This document shows, piece after piece, positions 1 to 12,345 of a stretch of 64,000 nucleotides of DNA. The stretch comes from Pyrus communis (Eukaryota > Streptophyta > Magnoliopsida > Rosales > Rosaceae), in assembly GCF_963583255.1 (NCBI RefSeq), contig NC_084811.1, positions 18,742,088-18,806,087 on the forward strand, given 5' to 3'. Made by a program: the position numbers and the translations under genes. Position 1 is the first letter of the stretch. Each line of letters begins with the position of its first letter. The notes below the pieces were generated by a model. That model saw only the letters and a list, made by a program, of their open reading frames with translations. It did no database searches and had not been told where the DNA came from.

Positions 1-1261
1 CAGGAGAATACAGTTCACCTTACCGACTGTCATTTTAGAGCATAATGTTTTCAATCTATTTTTTTTTTCCATTCAACCGTGTGAACTCTCTCTCTCTCTC
101 TCTCTCTAATATATATAATATTTATGTATGTCTTTCCTGCATACATATATACACATAGGCCTGTTGGTGGTTTCGTTAGTAACTAAGTTAGCAGCAGGAC
201 ATCTGACACCTCAGATCCACTTTGTAGGTTAATGTACTCGATCCACTATGCATCATAAGTAATAGATTGTACTTATAAAAGTGTCTATTCGTAATCTTCA
301 ATTTATTAATTCAGCCATTTACTTTTTATTTTTTGAAATTTCTGTTTATCTATTGAATTATGCGAAGCTTGATATGTTTGGTTCTGTTTATACCTTAACT
401 TGTTTTCTGGTTATTTCTACAGAAGTTGGTACACAATTTTTAACTTTCCCCAAGAACACTATAGATATCTGGTAATTTGTCCCCCAAAAAATGTGATTAT
501 ACAATTGATGCCTTTTTCTTCCCTTCGGTTGGACCACATGTTCATAAGAGTTAGTGCAAATCACTTCTATACCTTAGTTTAACTGGTTCATGATTGGTGA
601 CTAGCTCCATCTATGGTTCAATGCCTTCGTGATGGATGCAAAGAAGGAAAATATATTTATTTTAGGCCTGAGCACAAAACCTAATCTCCATGTTATGATT
701 TAGGGTTGAGCACTCATTTCTATTACTATTTATTTTTGTGCTGGCTTTCAGTTGTCATGTTATTCAAGTGTTCCTTTTTGGGTATTTTTGGTATCTTATT
801 ACTTTTGGACTGCTTGTATAAATTGTAGTAGGGTTTATGATTTTCTCACATTATTCAAATATTGGTTTGAACTTATCCCAGTTTTTCTGTCTCCTTGTAT
901 TTTTATCTTTTTTCTTGTTGTCTGCCTTTTTTGTTTTCTCCTTCTCTAATCTTTCTCTTTATTTTTACTTCATTCTCCTTTAGTTTATCGCCCTTTACTG
1001 CATCCTTGTTATTTCATGATAGCAAGTAGTAATATTTTTTCTTAAACAAAATTAAATTATAAGAAGACTATGGGCAATAGGTTTTTCAATGATCAGACAT
1101 AGATGCTCAAACAGTGAATTCCTCTCCCTGTTTTCGTTCATTAGTACATGTGAAGCCTTCATGCCATTTTTTTTCCTGTTAGCTTCCTGTGATTTGCTGA
1201 TATACTCCACTAAGTTTGCACTGTATGTATATGCTTAATAGTGAGAATGTGAATCTCAAGA

Positions 1262-2100
1262 AAGGTCCTTGGAAGACAAGGATTGCTATTTCTGCTATTG
1301 CAGACCTCGAAAAGGTGGCCTCCTTTTTGGCTAAAAAGGACGTGATAACAAACAATGACATATCAGAAAGCTCTGTATTTGCAGTCTTCCCTTGGCTCTC
1401 TACAATGCCTACAGTCTTTACGTTTTTCTTATGCTAAAAAATGGAGAGAATTTTCTTGCACTGAGTTACCTAATAGCTTTAGTGGCAAAGTAGTGGTCCT
1501 CTTAAGACACAGAGTGCTGTTTCCTCCAATGCAGGCCTCAGATTGTCTTCTTTCCTTTTTTAAGAGAGGACCAGATAACAAGTAATGGCATCTCAGAAAG
1601 CCAGTGCTTTGTATCTTCAATCTGCTCTTGGCTCGCTACGATGCCTACACTTTTTAGTAGTTTCCTTTTGTTCTAAAACAAGGTAAGTTTTATTAAGCCA
1701 AGTTACATAGTAAAGGAGTCCTCACAAGACACTGAGTATCGTTTCCTCTTATTCAGACCTAGGAAGAGTGTCCCTTCTTTTGACTAAAGACAGTGCTGTC
1801 TACTTTAATCTGCTCTTGCCTCACTATGATGCCTAGACTCTTCAAATTTTTACCAAAGGTTTATATAATAAAGAAAATTTTCTAGCTACCTTTTGGTGTT
1901 AAATATGTCCTGTTAGCACACTGAGTGCTGTTTCCTCTAATCCATAGCTTGGAAGGGTGTCTACTTTTTTGGCTAGGGGAGGACCTGATAACAAACATTG
2001 GCATATTAGAAAGCCAGTGTACCTTCAATATGATCTTGGCTTGCTATTAATCCACTCATTCGTGGTTTCTTATTGTCTATGAAATGAGGAAACTTTCTTT
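1262..2100. repeat. Degenerate tandem repeat, about four units of 190-230 bp
   Basis: Four diverged copies of one block follow each other. Landmarks recur in order: a CAGACCT-like word (near 1301, 1531, 1753 and 1943), a TTTGGCTAAA-like word, GATAACAA, AGAAAGC(C/T), and 'TGCTCTTGGCTCGCTA' followed by 'GATGCCTA'. Spacing between the first landmarks is about 230, 221 and 190 bp. The copies differ by many substitutions and indels, so the array is old. No coding frame is kept across units. Confidence 0.7.
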
Positions 2101-3239
2101 CACAGTTGTCAATTAGTTGTATGTATGTAGTTAAATGATCTTGTATTAGATTGATTTATCTGGGTGAAATTGTCAGATCTTGATAGTGTCATGAGAAATT
2201 GTAGATGTTTATATTTCTCTGAAATCAGATTAGTTATAAAGTCAAGTGATTATTTTATTTTATTAAAATATTGTTTCTAACTAAGTAGAGGGGTGTTAGA
2301 TTGAGTCAATCACGTTGTAAGTAATTTTTTCTTCGCCAATCGTTTGTGGAGCTAATATTTGAATGGTGATGAACAATCTTTACGAATATTTTCTTTTGTA
2401 GATAGCAACTCTGGGGTAGGCATTGACTTTTGTTATGCTACATGTCGAATTTTTTCTCAAAGCTTTTAACTCAATGTTATTCTTTATGCACCTTATCATA
2501 TGGTTGGCATTCGCTAAATATCAATTTGAGTGAGTTGACTATTTGGAGTTGGAGAAGGTCTAGTATTATAATGTATCAATCTTGTTTGATCATTCACCCT
2601 CACTTATGTGGTAATGCTTGGGTTCATTTGGCATAGCCGCATAGGTCATGGGTTTGCTTGGTGGTAGATGGGTGGCTTTTGCAGTCTTCTTCCCTCCTCC
2701 AATGCCTATGCTTTTAAAACTTTTAAGATTTATGTATTAATCTGTGCAATCTTATGGCCCAAATTTTCTTCTTTTATTGGAATGTTGCAATATGTCAGTG
2801 ACAATTTTTAACTATTGACTTTGTAAAGTAGTAACAAACTTCCTAACATATGGTTTAGCTTGCATTATGGCTCATGGGAGTGTTAATACATGTGTCATGG
2901 ATAGTTCAGAGAAGGAGACTTCTTTCTCCCCATGGCTGTGATATGGTAAAAATGTAGCTGAGAGTGGGTCATCTCTTCTCTACCCAGTATAGGGAGTCTA
3001 ATTTGAGCTGGGAGGGGTGTAGTTTTGGTGAGATGTGCTGTACAGAGCTCTTTTTTGGTAATGCTTTTGATGTAGCTAAACAGAATTGTGTTTGATGTTG
3101 ATCAGGTGGAGGAGAAGGTATATTTGTGAGAGTGACTTTGATTTTGGGCATCGATGCAGAGTTTTGGTGCAGTTCATGTATGCTATCTTTTTAGATTGGA
3201 GAGACTTTGTTTTCTGGTGCTTTGTTCTGCTGTTCTGGA

Positions 3240-3410
3240 CTTTTTTTTTTTTTTTTTTTTTTTTAGCTGTGTTTTGTGTTCTAGCTTTAAGTGCAGTGGA
3301 CTGTTCGTCCTCTGTTTCTGTATATTTTTATTTTAATCAGTTGTGTTTATAAACTTTATTCAAAAAAAAAAAAGTTATGTTTATAAACCAAAAAAAAAAA
3401 AAAAAAAAAG
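3240..3410. repeat. Oligo-T and two oligo-A tracts, possible retroposon tail
   Basis: A run of about 24 T near 3241 is followed by two A runs (about 3361-3372 and 3390-3408). The short word 'GTTATGTTTATAAA' and its relative sit between the A runs, as if a poly(A) tail had been duplicated. This fits the 3' end of a LINE or processed retroposon, but I recognise no reverse transcriptase upstream. Confidence 0.35.
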
Positions 3411-3894
3411 GAAAGAAGCACCCATGTCTTATATTAGTTTATTTTTTTTCTTTCTATTTTGTAAAAAGATACTGCATTTTGTTGCTAGTTGATTTTGTTT
3501 GAAATCTAAATGGAAATTGCAATGGTAATTATTTGGGGGGAATCGGAAAAGTAATTTTTATCCATGACTTGGGTATTGAGTTGCAATCATCTTATTAAGC
3601 TTGCATGTATGAATGGGAAAATGTAAAATTTATAAAGATGCCTAGATCATACTTTTCCATGACTGCCTTGACCCTTAAGTTCACAATCCCTTACCTAAAG
3701 GTTACATATTCTGCCTTGTATATGCAGAATTAGCTATAGCCTGCCCTTCGTAGCTCTGTTGAATGGGCTTATGTTATTGGTGCAATTATCTCACTAGGTT
3801 CTTTTCATATCTTATTATAAAATGACCAGGAAAGTTTAGGTTTTAGCTTAGGGTAGTGGTTTTTTAGAGTCCCATTTTTTTCTGTATACTACTT

Positions 3895-3955
3895 GATTTT
3901 AGCCGACCCCACTTAGTGGGAAAAGGCTTTGTTGTTATTGTTGTTGTTGTTGTAC
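3895..3955 (+). repeat. Au-like SINE 3' fragment
   Basis: The segment contains 'CCGACCCCACTTAGTGGGAA' followed by 'AAGGCTTTGTTG' and a short run of GTT repeats, which resembles the conserved 3' end of plant Au SINEs. The tRNA-like 5' part with pol III boxes is not visible, so this is at best a 5'-truncated copy. Confidence 0.45.
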
Positions 3956-6900
3956 TTCTTGATTTTAGGCTTTCATTGTCCCTTTGTTTCCTCAATCACC
4001 AAGCATAGAAATAAGATATAGGAGTGCAAATGGACAAAGTGGGAGTGTTGAAATCACCACCCTGAGGTTAAACTTTGCCTTGGCTGTAGAGTAGACTTTG
4101 CCTCAAGTTAAATATACATCCACTGATTTGTTCTAAAGGCAACCCAGTTAAGTCTTTATAACAAAGAATATAAATTGGGGCCAGTTGTGTGAATCCATGA
4201 GAAGTGCTTGTGTTGTGCTATAAAGTTGCTTAGTTGTCTCTCTGGTTTTAGTTCATGAGCCTTTCAGCGGATTGTTACTTAATCATTTTAGGATTGCAGA
4301 TGCAGGGAAGAAGATAAAGACGCCTACCTGTATTATATTTTAAGTGTTCATGGACAAGGTCTCACAATTGTATTTTGTACATCAGTTGCAGCTTTGCGAC
4401 ACATATCATCACTCATGCGCATTCTTGGCATCAATGTCTGGACACTTCATCCTGCGCATTCTTGAAGGTTTGGCTTTCACTTTTCCAATTAAGTTAAATA
4501 AGGTTGTACCAGATATGTATCGCGAAGAAAAAGTTATGTTTAATATTTATTCATTATGGTGAGAGACAAATTCAGATTTGGTGTGTAAGTTTCGGCGATG
4601 TGAATGCTTGATAAAAATTGTTTAGTATTCAATACTATTAAATGGTTATTTAGGAATGAAATGAAAATTTGAAGTTCAACATTTTCAGTCGAAGTTTTGG
4701 AGGAGCTGAAGGAAATGGGTTTATTTTAAAGAGAGCAGTTATATGATGAAACAAATACGTATTTTTTAAATTAGGATAACTCCAGCGAATCAAACTAAGA
4801 AATGCAAAGGGATTCTTCTTTTGTTTTGTTTTTTTTTTCTTTTTGGTACTTTTCAATCATCTTACCAAACTTGCTAGAGTTCGATCTGAAATGTGTATAA
4901 TATTTTTTTGACCTAGCCAACATGACCATGGACAGATCTGATGGCTTTTTTCCTTTCTCCTTTCATTACAATAGGACGAATGGTAAAGTTTTACTAATTG
5001 TTTTCTTTTCTTGCTTGGTAAAGAGAATAAAAATTTGAAGGGCTTCATCGAAAAATATTGTTATTGTGAACTTCCTATATTGTACTGTGCTTCTGGCCGG
5101 ATGGAGATGTGGACACAATTTTCTATTTAGTTAGGATGTGGTATTTCCTTTCGTTGGATAATCATTACCAGCAGAGTTTTCCTTTCATTTTGTCACAAAA
5201 GTATCCTGATTCCAGATCCCTGGTCATGGACTTGAAAGCTTACCACTCTTCATCGTGCTGAATGCAGGCAATTGATCGTTTTCGTGGATTTGAACATGGT
5301 TTACTTGTGGCTACTGATGTTGCAGCAAGAGGCCTGGATATTCCTGGTGTTCGAACTTTTGTTCACTATCAGCTTCCACATTCAGCAGAAGTAAACATCT
5401 GGATGCTTTTCACCATGTTTGATGAGGGCCTCACATTTGCTGACGGGTGTGTTGATCTTTTTCTGTTCACTAGGTTTATGTTCACAGAAGTGGTAGAACT
5501 GCTAGAGCTTCTGCTGATGGGTGCAGCATTGCACTATTTGCACCAAATGAGACCTCCAAATTTGCTTCTTTGTGCAAATCATTTTCTAAGGTAGCAATTT
5601 TGGAAAGATGGCATTCTTTTGAATTTTACGTCAAGGAAAAATTAAGTGCTACTTTGAATTTATCAACCACAGCAATGTTTTCAGTCCTGTGATTTCTGTC
5701 CACAATTATCCTTATTATGTTTCTTCTTTTGTACCCAGGAAAGTTTTCAGCGATTTCCCATGGACAGCTCATACATGCCTGTGGTCATGAAACGGTTATC
5801 TCTTGCACGTCAAATAGACAGGATTATGCGGAAAGATTCCCAGGTATTACTTCAATTTAGATTTTTACAGTGCAATTCTAGGGACAACGGGACTGCAAAA
5901 TTGGTTGGTCCGGTCTGACTTGGCCTGAGGCATGAAAGGGTAGGCCTTACACACCCTAGGGTTCAATAAGATTCAAACCCTTTTCAGGCAGAGATTCCTG
6001 ACCCAGTTGAGGAAAAGCTAGGCCTAGGAGGCTAGGCCTATGCCCTAGTCCAAACGATTGAATGGGCCATAAGACCAAGCCTAGAACTCACAAGGCTTTA
6101 CGTGACTCTTTAACATTTTTTTATTTCAAAAGTCAACTAATTATATAGTTAAATAATCTATATTATTACTAAATGAAATCTCTTTAACACACACATACAC
6201 ACTCCAAAAAAAGACTGAATCTTTTTGTCAACCTAAATATCGAAAATGTCAGGTTTTTCATTTGTACATTAAATTTTTTTAAATGATATTATTTTAAAAT
6301 GAAGGCTAATATGGTATTAAACAAACTCTTTCCATTACTATCTCCCATACCATACCCTATTTCTCTCTCTTATTTTTAACTTCCATCTCACAACCCAAAC
6401 GTCCATCACATTGCACCATCACATTGCACATTCATTACGTGCATGTGAATGTGATGTTTCTAGTCTAGAAATAACTTAACTATTAATATATGTTGAACAA
6501 ATACAAATAACTTGAATTATCACTATACAATAATTTAATCCTAAAAATAAAAAAAAATAAAAAAATAAAAAAAATCTTGTAATCTAAAGATAACATAAAG
6601 TATAACGTGTTGTAATGTAAGACTCAACCCAATAGGCATAAGTAGACCGAGCAATTTCTTACATGACCTGTTAACACGACACATAAACGACACGAAAATA
6701 ACGGGTTTCGAGTCAACACGAAAACTAATTGGGTCATTATCGGGTCACACGATAATAACCCATTAATAACGGGTCCTTAACAAGTTTACACAAGAGTGAC
6801 ACGCGAGTAACCTGTTTCGACACGATAAGAAAAAAGTTATTTTGATGCTTTTAATTTTTTAAACTACTAAAAAAAACTTACTATAAAATACAATAGATAT

Positions 6901-7071
6901 AATGAATATGTATATATTGTTTATTAATTATTATTCTATATAAATTTTAAAATTTAAGTTTATTTATTTATTTTTATAATATATTATAGGCAAAGATTGA
7001 GATTCAAAATCATAAAACACATTAAAAATAAAAATATCAAGTAATTTAAAAATAGGAAAACTAATGAAAAG

Positions 7072-9134
7072 TGACACACCCCGACCGAGATCAGGGCATG
7101 CTGGCCGTCACACGAAGGTGACGTAGCCATGTGCGCGTGCGGAAGCTAATAAGAAGGTAATATAAAAGTACTAATAATTAAAAACTTAATAGCATACAAA
7201 GTACTAGTGTATGTGAGACACAATTCAGAGCAAGTCTACAACAGTCCAAAAGGAAAAGATACGACATATTTACACCCGAAGGTGACCCTACAATGGTGAG
7301 TATCTGTCAGAAATGCCGGGACGCCCTCTGGGATAAACCACCGAACTTGCTAGACCACTAGAACCTGGAGGGGCGCAAAAACAAAAGCGTGAGTGGGCAA
7401 AAACAAAGTTCTTTGAAAACTCTTTAGCAAAATACATTCTAACCCCTCGCCGTAAAACCTGTATACTTCCCAGAAAATGAACATATATACGTATGTATAG
7501 ATATGTCAATCATGCTCCACATATGCCATTCATGTTCACAATATGCCATTTATGCTTGAGAATATGCCACAACAGAATATCATAATCAAATATAAATGCT
7601 CAAGCGTAATTCACATCAATAACATATAATCTGGCAGCCGGGAGTCACCTAACGTGACCTGTACGGCTGCATCTAGAGCTCCACTCTCAACTCAATATCT
7701 GAATCTGCACACGAGTCGGAACCACCTAACGTGGTCTGTACGACAAGCTGGGTGTATTATATATATGTATGCTCTAGTGCTACGATCACGTGAAGCTGTG
7801 CGATAAATCGCGGGTCACCTACAAGTCGGAACCACCTATTGTGGTCTGTACGACAGGCTTGCACCTATCTTGGATCCAAGGCGAGCATGCGGTGCTGGTG
7901 AACATACACGTGAAGGCTGTGCCCTGGCCCTGGGCGGGAGCACTAACACCGGGGGTGCAGATTATGAGCTCTCTAAGCATTTCAAACTACTATTGCATAA
8001 TAAACAGGAATGCATAACCACATGAATACCGCTTACCTGGCACTTACCTGTGCGTCCACAGCACCAAATACACATTTATATATATGTATGCCACTACTAA
8101 TACATGCGATGATGCGTAAACAACATTCATACGATGCATGGCATAAAACAAATAACCTTTTCTATTTAATTTCTGGGAATTAATATGTATATAGGTATAT
8201 ACGGAAAACAAAAGCCCACTCACTGGTAATTAGAAGGGTCGTAGCCCCCCTGCCTCGAGTGTGTACGCTCGTCCTCGGAAAACGAATCACCTAAACGCGA
8301 CAAAGTTACGAAAACGTTAATTTAAAAGCACCTAAGCAACTTCTCGTAATAACTTCTCATACATTGCTCAAATTGGACAATTGAATATACCAACGTGACC
8401 TACACAACCTCAGGATCACACACATATTTTTAGAAAAATTTTTGGACCACGCACGCGCCCCCACGCGCCGGCCAAGGCACGGCCCTACGCGCCCCCACGC
8501 GCGGCCACGTGCACTGCACACTGACGGTGTCAACAGACGCCGTCAGGAATATTCCGTCAAACTGACGGAATATTCCGTTAAATCTAACCAGATTCCGTCA
8601 CTGCCGTTAGGAATATTCCGTTAGACTTAACGGAATATTCTCCTGTCTTCTCCGGCGAAAACTGGGAATTTTTCAAACCTTGTTTTCTCCTTCGTTTTTC
8701 AACCAAATTTCACGTTCTTTATACCAAAATGAAGCCTAGGACTAGTAGAACAACGTTAGACTAGTTTTAAGGCCTAAAAATTAAGGAATCTCACCTGTCT
8801 TCAAGGTCAAAACTCGGCCAACTTTGCACAGGACGATCGTGACGTCCAAATTCACCCAACGAACTACTCCGAGGCTCCTTAGGACCTCACAAACACATCT
8901 ACAAGCTTAGAATCTCCTAAAACAAGCTAGATTAGGTTTGCATGAACAGTGCAATAATCGGACCTCGTTGAAACGACGTGAAAACATCTATATTCTTACC
9001 TGAAAATGGCACCTTTGAACTCCTCTCAGCTCCACGAACACGATGGTGGTCTTAGTTTCTTGATTGGTGAAGGTTTGATTATGCTTGTATGCGTGTCCGT
9101 GTGTAGAGGAAGAAGAAGAATAATGGAGCTCGGG

Positions 9135-9178
<44 letters not shown>

Positions 9179-9349
9179 AAGTGACAGAAAGTGAGGGAAA
9201 GAGGGAGGAAATCCCGGGAGAAAAAGAAAATGCATGATTGTGTGTGGTCCCACAACCCACACAACACAACACTTAACGTACACAAACAAATTAGGGTAAA
9301 ATTGTAATTTCAATGTACGTTAAAATGAAATTTGGGACGGGATGTTACA
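7072..9349 (-). repeat. 3' LTR of the Ty3 chromovirus (minus-strand sense)
   Basis: The LTR is 2278 bp with TG...CA ends on the + strand. It is nearly identical to 14267-16565. Inside lie a GA microsatellite (about 9137-9175), a duplicated block around the word GGAACCACCTA (near 7719 and 7829), and a cluster of GGAATATTCC palindromes (8546-8640). It lacks a 27-bp GC-rich segment that the other LTR has near 15852. Confidence 0.93.
9137..9175. repeat. GA microsatellite in LTR
   Basis: A pure run of GA dinucleotides; the matching run in the other LTR (about 16361-16392) is shorter by about three units. It creates long open frames of Ser-Leu or Arg-Glu repeats that are not genes. Confidence 0.9.
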
Positions 9350-9363
9350 ACCTACCCTCCTTA
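9350..9363 (-). other. Polypurine tract
   Basis: On the minus strand the sequence TAAGGAGGGTAGGT directly abuts the 3' LTR. This is the expected place and composition for the primer of plus-strand cDNA synthesis. Confidence 0.8.
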
Positions 9364-9405
9364 ATAGAATTTCGTCCCGAAATTCAAAACAACCACATAT
9401 AACCC

Positions 9406-12138
9406 CTAATAATCGAAGAACAACCTAGGATACAAATCCCTCATCCTATTTTCTGTCTCCCATGTCGCTTCTTCAACCGAGTGATTCCTCCACAAGACTT
9501 TCACCAAATTCACCGTTTTGTTCCTCAGAACCTTTTCTTTCCAATCTAAGATCGTTAACGGTTCCTCGTCGTACGTCAAATCTGGATTTATCTCTAACGG
9601 TTGAGGAGGTATCACATGTAACGGATCAGCAACATAATGTCGGAGCATAGACACGTGAAAAACGTTATGCACTTTGGCCAACTCCGGAGGCAACTCCAAC
9701 CTGTAAGCTACCTCACCAACTCTTTCTGTGACTATGTACGGTCCGATGTACCTGGGACTCAACTTCCCTTTCTTTCCAAACCGCACAACACCTCTCCATG
9801 GTGAAAGCTTTAGAAATACCCAATCTCCGACCTCATACGTTCTGTCCGTAGCATGTCGATCTGCTAAACTTTTCTGTCTGTCCTGAGCTGCTTTCAGGTT
9901 AGACCTAATTACCCGAACATTTTGAGTCGTCTCCTCGACAATCTCCGGGCCTACTAAGACTCTTTCGCCAACCTCTGACCAATATAACGGAGTGCGACAA
10001 GATCTACCATACAAAGCCTCAAATGGCGCCATGCCAATGCTCGAATGGAAACTGTTGTTGTAAGCAAATTCCATCAAATCTAACCGCTGGTGCCAAGCAT
10101 CACTGAATTGTAACACTGATGCTCGCAGCATATCTTCCAAGGTCTGAATAGTTCTCTCGGACTGTCCGTCCGTCTGTGGATGATATGCCGTACTGTAAAG
10201 TAGTCTCGTACCCAAAGCTTCCTGAAAAGCTACCCAAAACTTCGATGTGAATCGTGGATCACGATCCGAGACAATACTTACAGGGACACCATGGTACTTC
10301 ACAACCTTTGAGATAAACAATTCTGCTAATCGGCTCAAAGAGTACTTCTCTCTCACTGGAATGAAATGTGCCGACTTAGTGAGCCGATCAACGATCACCC
10401 AAATGCCATCAAAGCCATTATGTGTACGCGGCAACTTGTACACAAAATCCATAGTGATATTTTCCCATTTCCACTCTGGAACGGGAAGCGGCTGCAACAA
10501 CCCAAACGGTTTCTTTCTTTCTGCTTTAACCTGCTGACAAACAGCACAACTGCTCACATACTCAGCTATCTCCCTTTTTATACCCGGCCAATAGTAGAAT
10601 GGTCGAATGGTATGGTACATTTTAGTTGCCCCTGGGTGCATGGCATAAGCCGAGATATGTGCTTCATCTAGAATTTCCTTCTTCAAATCCACATTACTAG
10701 GCACGAACATTCTACCCTCTAACATCAACATGCCATCAGAATCACGAACTCTGAGATCTCGCCTTCTTCCTTGATCTCGAGCTCGAATTAGTTCTTGAAT
10801 CTGTTCATCAGCTACCTGAGCTTCAAGCACCCGATCAACCAAGATTGGCCTAACTTGAAAATTAGCAAGTAATGCCACTTCTCGATCTTCTGCTTCTAAC
10901 CTTACTCCCGTAGTACGTAGGTCCACCAAAAGAGGAATACGACTAGTGTACAACGCATTAATACGGCCCTGTGACTTCCTGCTAAGTGCATCGGCCACTA
11001 CGTTCGCACGACCAGGGTGATAATCAATCGTGCAATCGTAATCGCTGAGCAACTCCAACCATCTCCGTTGACGAAGATTAAGTTCCTTCTGGGTGAAGAG
11101 ATACTGAAGACTCTTGTGATCTGTGAAGATCCTGCACTTCTCTCCGTAAAGATAGTGTCTCCACAACTTCAACGCAAAGATAATAGCAGCCAACTCCAAA
11201 TCATGTGTAGGGTAATTCATCTCATGGGTTTTCAACTGCCGCGAAGCATAAGCAATCACCATACCATGCTGCATCAATACACATCCCAGACCATTCAAGG
11301 AAGCATCGCTATAAACCTCGAAATCACCACTATCGTCCGGGAGTGCCAAAACAGGTGCATGAGTGAGACAATGCTTCAATTGCTGGAAACTCTGCTCACA
11401 CTTATCATTCCACTCAAACTTAACATCTTTCCTTGTTAACCTCGTCAGTGGCAAGGCAATTACCGAAAAATCTTTAACGAATCTCCGATAATATCCCGCC
11501 AAACCAATGAAACTTCTCACCTCAGTGACGGTTCGTGGTTGCTCCCAACTCTCCACAGCTGCAACCTTCTGAGGATCAACTAGAATACCTTGAGCAGAAA
11601 TGATGTGCCCCAAAAATGCGACTTGATCTAACCAGAATTGGCACTTACTAAACTTAGCATACAATTGGTGTTCCCTCAACCTTTTCAACACCAAAGTAAG
11701 ATGTCGGACATGCTCTGCTTTGGACTTAGAATACACCAGAATATCGTCAATGAAGACAATGACAAATCTATCCAGGTAAGGCTGGAATACCCGGTTCATT
11801 AAATCCATAAAAGCTGCTGGTGCATTCGTCAACCCAAACGGCATAACCATAAATTCGTAATGACCGTAACGAGTCCTGAACGCCGTCTTAGGAACATCAT
11901 CCCTACTAATCTTCAGCTGATAGTACCCAGACCTCAAGTCTATCTTAGAAAATACACAAGCACCTCTCAGCTGATCAAACAAATCGTCGATACGAGGCAA
12001 TGGATAACGGTTTTTAATCGTCACCCGATTCAATTGCCTGTAGTCGATACACAGCCTCAAAGTCCCATCTTTCTTCCTCACAAACAACACTGGAGCGCCC
12101 CAAGGTGAAGTACTAGGTTGAATAAATCCCTTATCCAC
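9406..12138 (-). CDS. Ty3 pol: reverse transcriptase, RNase H, integrase, chromodomain
   Basis: The open frame is 910 aa. It begins just after an amber codon (12151-12153), so the first methionine is not the natural start. RT runs from about residue 1 to 170, with the FIDD active site at about 129-132. RNase H follows (about 265-385, VYSDAS and TDHKSL). The integrase zinc finger (H/H/C/C, about 495-545) and the integrase core (about 555-720) come next; the core has [12 protein letters not shown] and a glutamate in DGQSERT, consistent with an intact D,D,E triad. A chromodomain-like end (about 860-905: [22 protein letters not shown]) places it among chromoviruses. Apart from the upstream breaks the enzyme domains look undamaged. 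It is translated with gag in this family, so the frame change and stop upstream should block normal expression. Confidence 0.9.
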   Translation of the reverse strand: MDKGFIQPSTSPWGAPVLFVRKKDGTLRLCIDYRQLNRVTIKNRYPLPRIDDLFDQLRGACVFSKIDLRSGYYQLKISRDDVPKTAFRTRYGHYEFMVMPFGLTNAPAAFMDLMNRVFQPYLDRFVIVFIDDILVYSKSKAEHVRHLTLVLKRLREHQLYAKFSKCQFWLDQVAFLGHIISAQGILVDPQKVAAVESWEQPRTVTEVRSFIGLAGYYRRFVKDFSVIALPLTRLTRKDVKFEWNDKCEQSFQQLKHCLTHAPVLALPDDSGDFEVYSDASLNGLGCVLMQHGMVIAYASRQLKTHEMNYPTHDLELAAIIFALKLWRHYLYGEKCRIFTDHKSLQYLFTQKELNLRQRRWLELLSDYDCTIDYHPGRANVVADALSRKSQGRINALYTSRIPLLVDLRTTGVRLEAEDREVALLANFQVRPILVDRVLEAQVADEQIQELIRARDQGRRRDLRVRDSDGMLMLEGRMFVPSNVDLKKEILDEAHISAYAMHPGATKMYHTIRPFYYWPGIKREIAEYVSSCAVCQQVKAERKKPFGLLQPLPVPEWKWENITMDFVYKLPRTHNGFDGIWVIVDRLTKSAHFIPVREKYSLSRLAELFISKVVKYHGVPVSIVSDRDPRFTSKFWVAFQEALGTRLLYSTAYHPQTDGQSERTIQTLEDMLRASVLQFSDAWHQRLDLMEFAYNNSFHSSIGMAPFEALYGRSCRTPLYWSEVGERVLVGPEIVEETTQNVRVIRSNLKAAQDRQKSLADRHATDRTYEVGDWVFLKLSPWRGVVRFGKKGKLSPRYIGPYIVTERVGEVAYRLELPPELAKVHNVFHVSMLRHYVADPLHVIPPQPLEINPDLTYDEEPLTILDWKEKVLRNKTVNLVKVLWRNHSVEEATWETENRMRDLYPRLFFDY

Positions 12139-12150
12139 TAATTCCTGTAA

Positions 12151-12345
12151 CTACACTTTCAATTCCCTTAACTCAGCAGGAGCCATACGATAAGGAGTTA
12201 AAGAAATAGGATTTGTACCTGGAAGTAACTCAACATTGAACTCCACATCTCGATCTGGGGGTAAACCAGGTAAATCTTCAGGAAAAACATCAGGGAAGTG
12301 TCTAACCACTCTCACATCCTCAATTCTGCTAGGTACCCCTGACAA
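12151..12345 (-). pseudogene. Ty3 pol N-terminal piece before an amber codon
   Basis: These 64 codons cover the protease-RT linker ([30 protein letters not shown]), which normally continues straight into RT. The frame is the same as the downstream 910-codon frame, but a TAG at 12151-12153 interrupts it. Its left side overlaps the end of the gag frame in a different phase, which shows a frameshift between protease and RT. Confidence 0.85.

Larger units (their letters stand above)
1..4299. other. Non-coding stretch left of the helicase exons
   Basis: No convincing exon was found. The DNA is T-rich on the + strand, like intron or intergenic DNA, and includes a CT microsatellite at about 88-109, the degenerate repeat at 1262-2100, oligo-T/oligo-A tracts around 3240-3410 and a SINE-like tail near 3900. 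Because the helicase exons that begin at 4300 lack the N-terminal half of the protein, this stretch could be a large intron of that gene or the left border of a truncated copy. The first 43 bases can be read as an open frame ending in TAA, but this is too short to assign. Confidence 0.5.

Noticed and set aside
1..43. End of a coding exon (open until TAA)
   Set aside because: Only 14 codons are visible and I recognise no family; chance cannot be excluded.
5262..5594. 110-aa open frame as a separate gene
   Set aside because: It reads through an intron: only 5268-5390 is a helicase exon, and the true next exon (5474-5590) is in another frame.
7288..8624. Small open frames repeated at 14483-15819
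   Set aside because: Identical because they lie in the two LTRs of the Ty3 element; no domain or host homology is seen.
8988..9313. Open frames rich in Ser-Leu or Arg-Glu (also 16210-16529)
   Set aside because: They come from the GA microsatellite in the LTRs and occur in both LTR copies.
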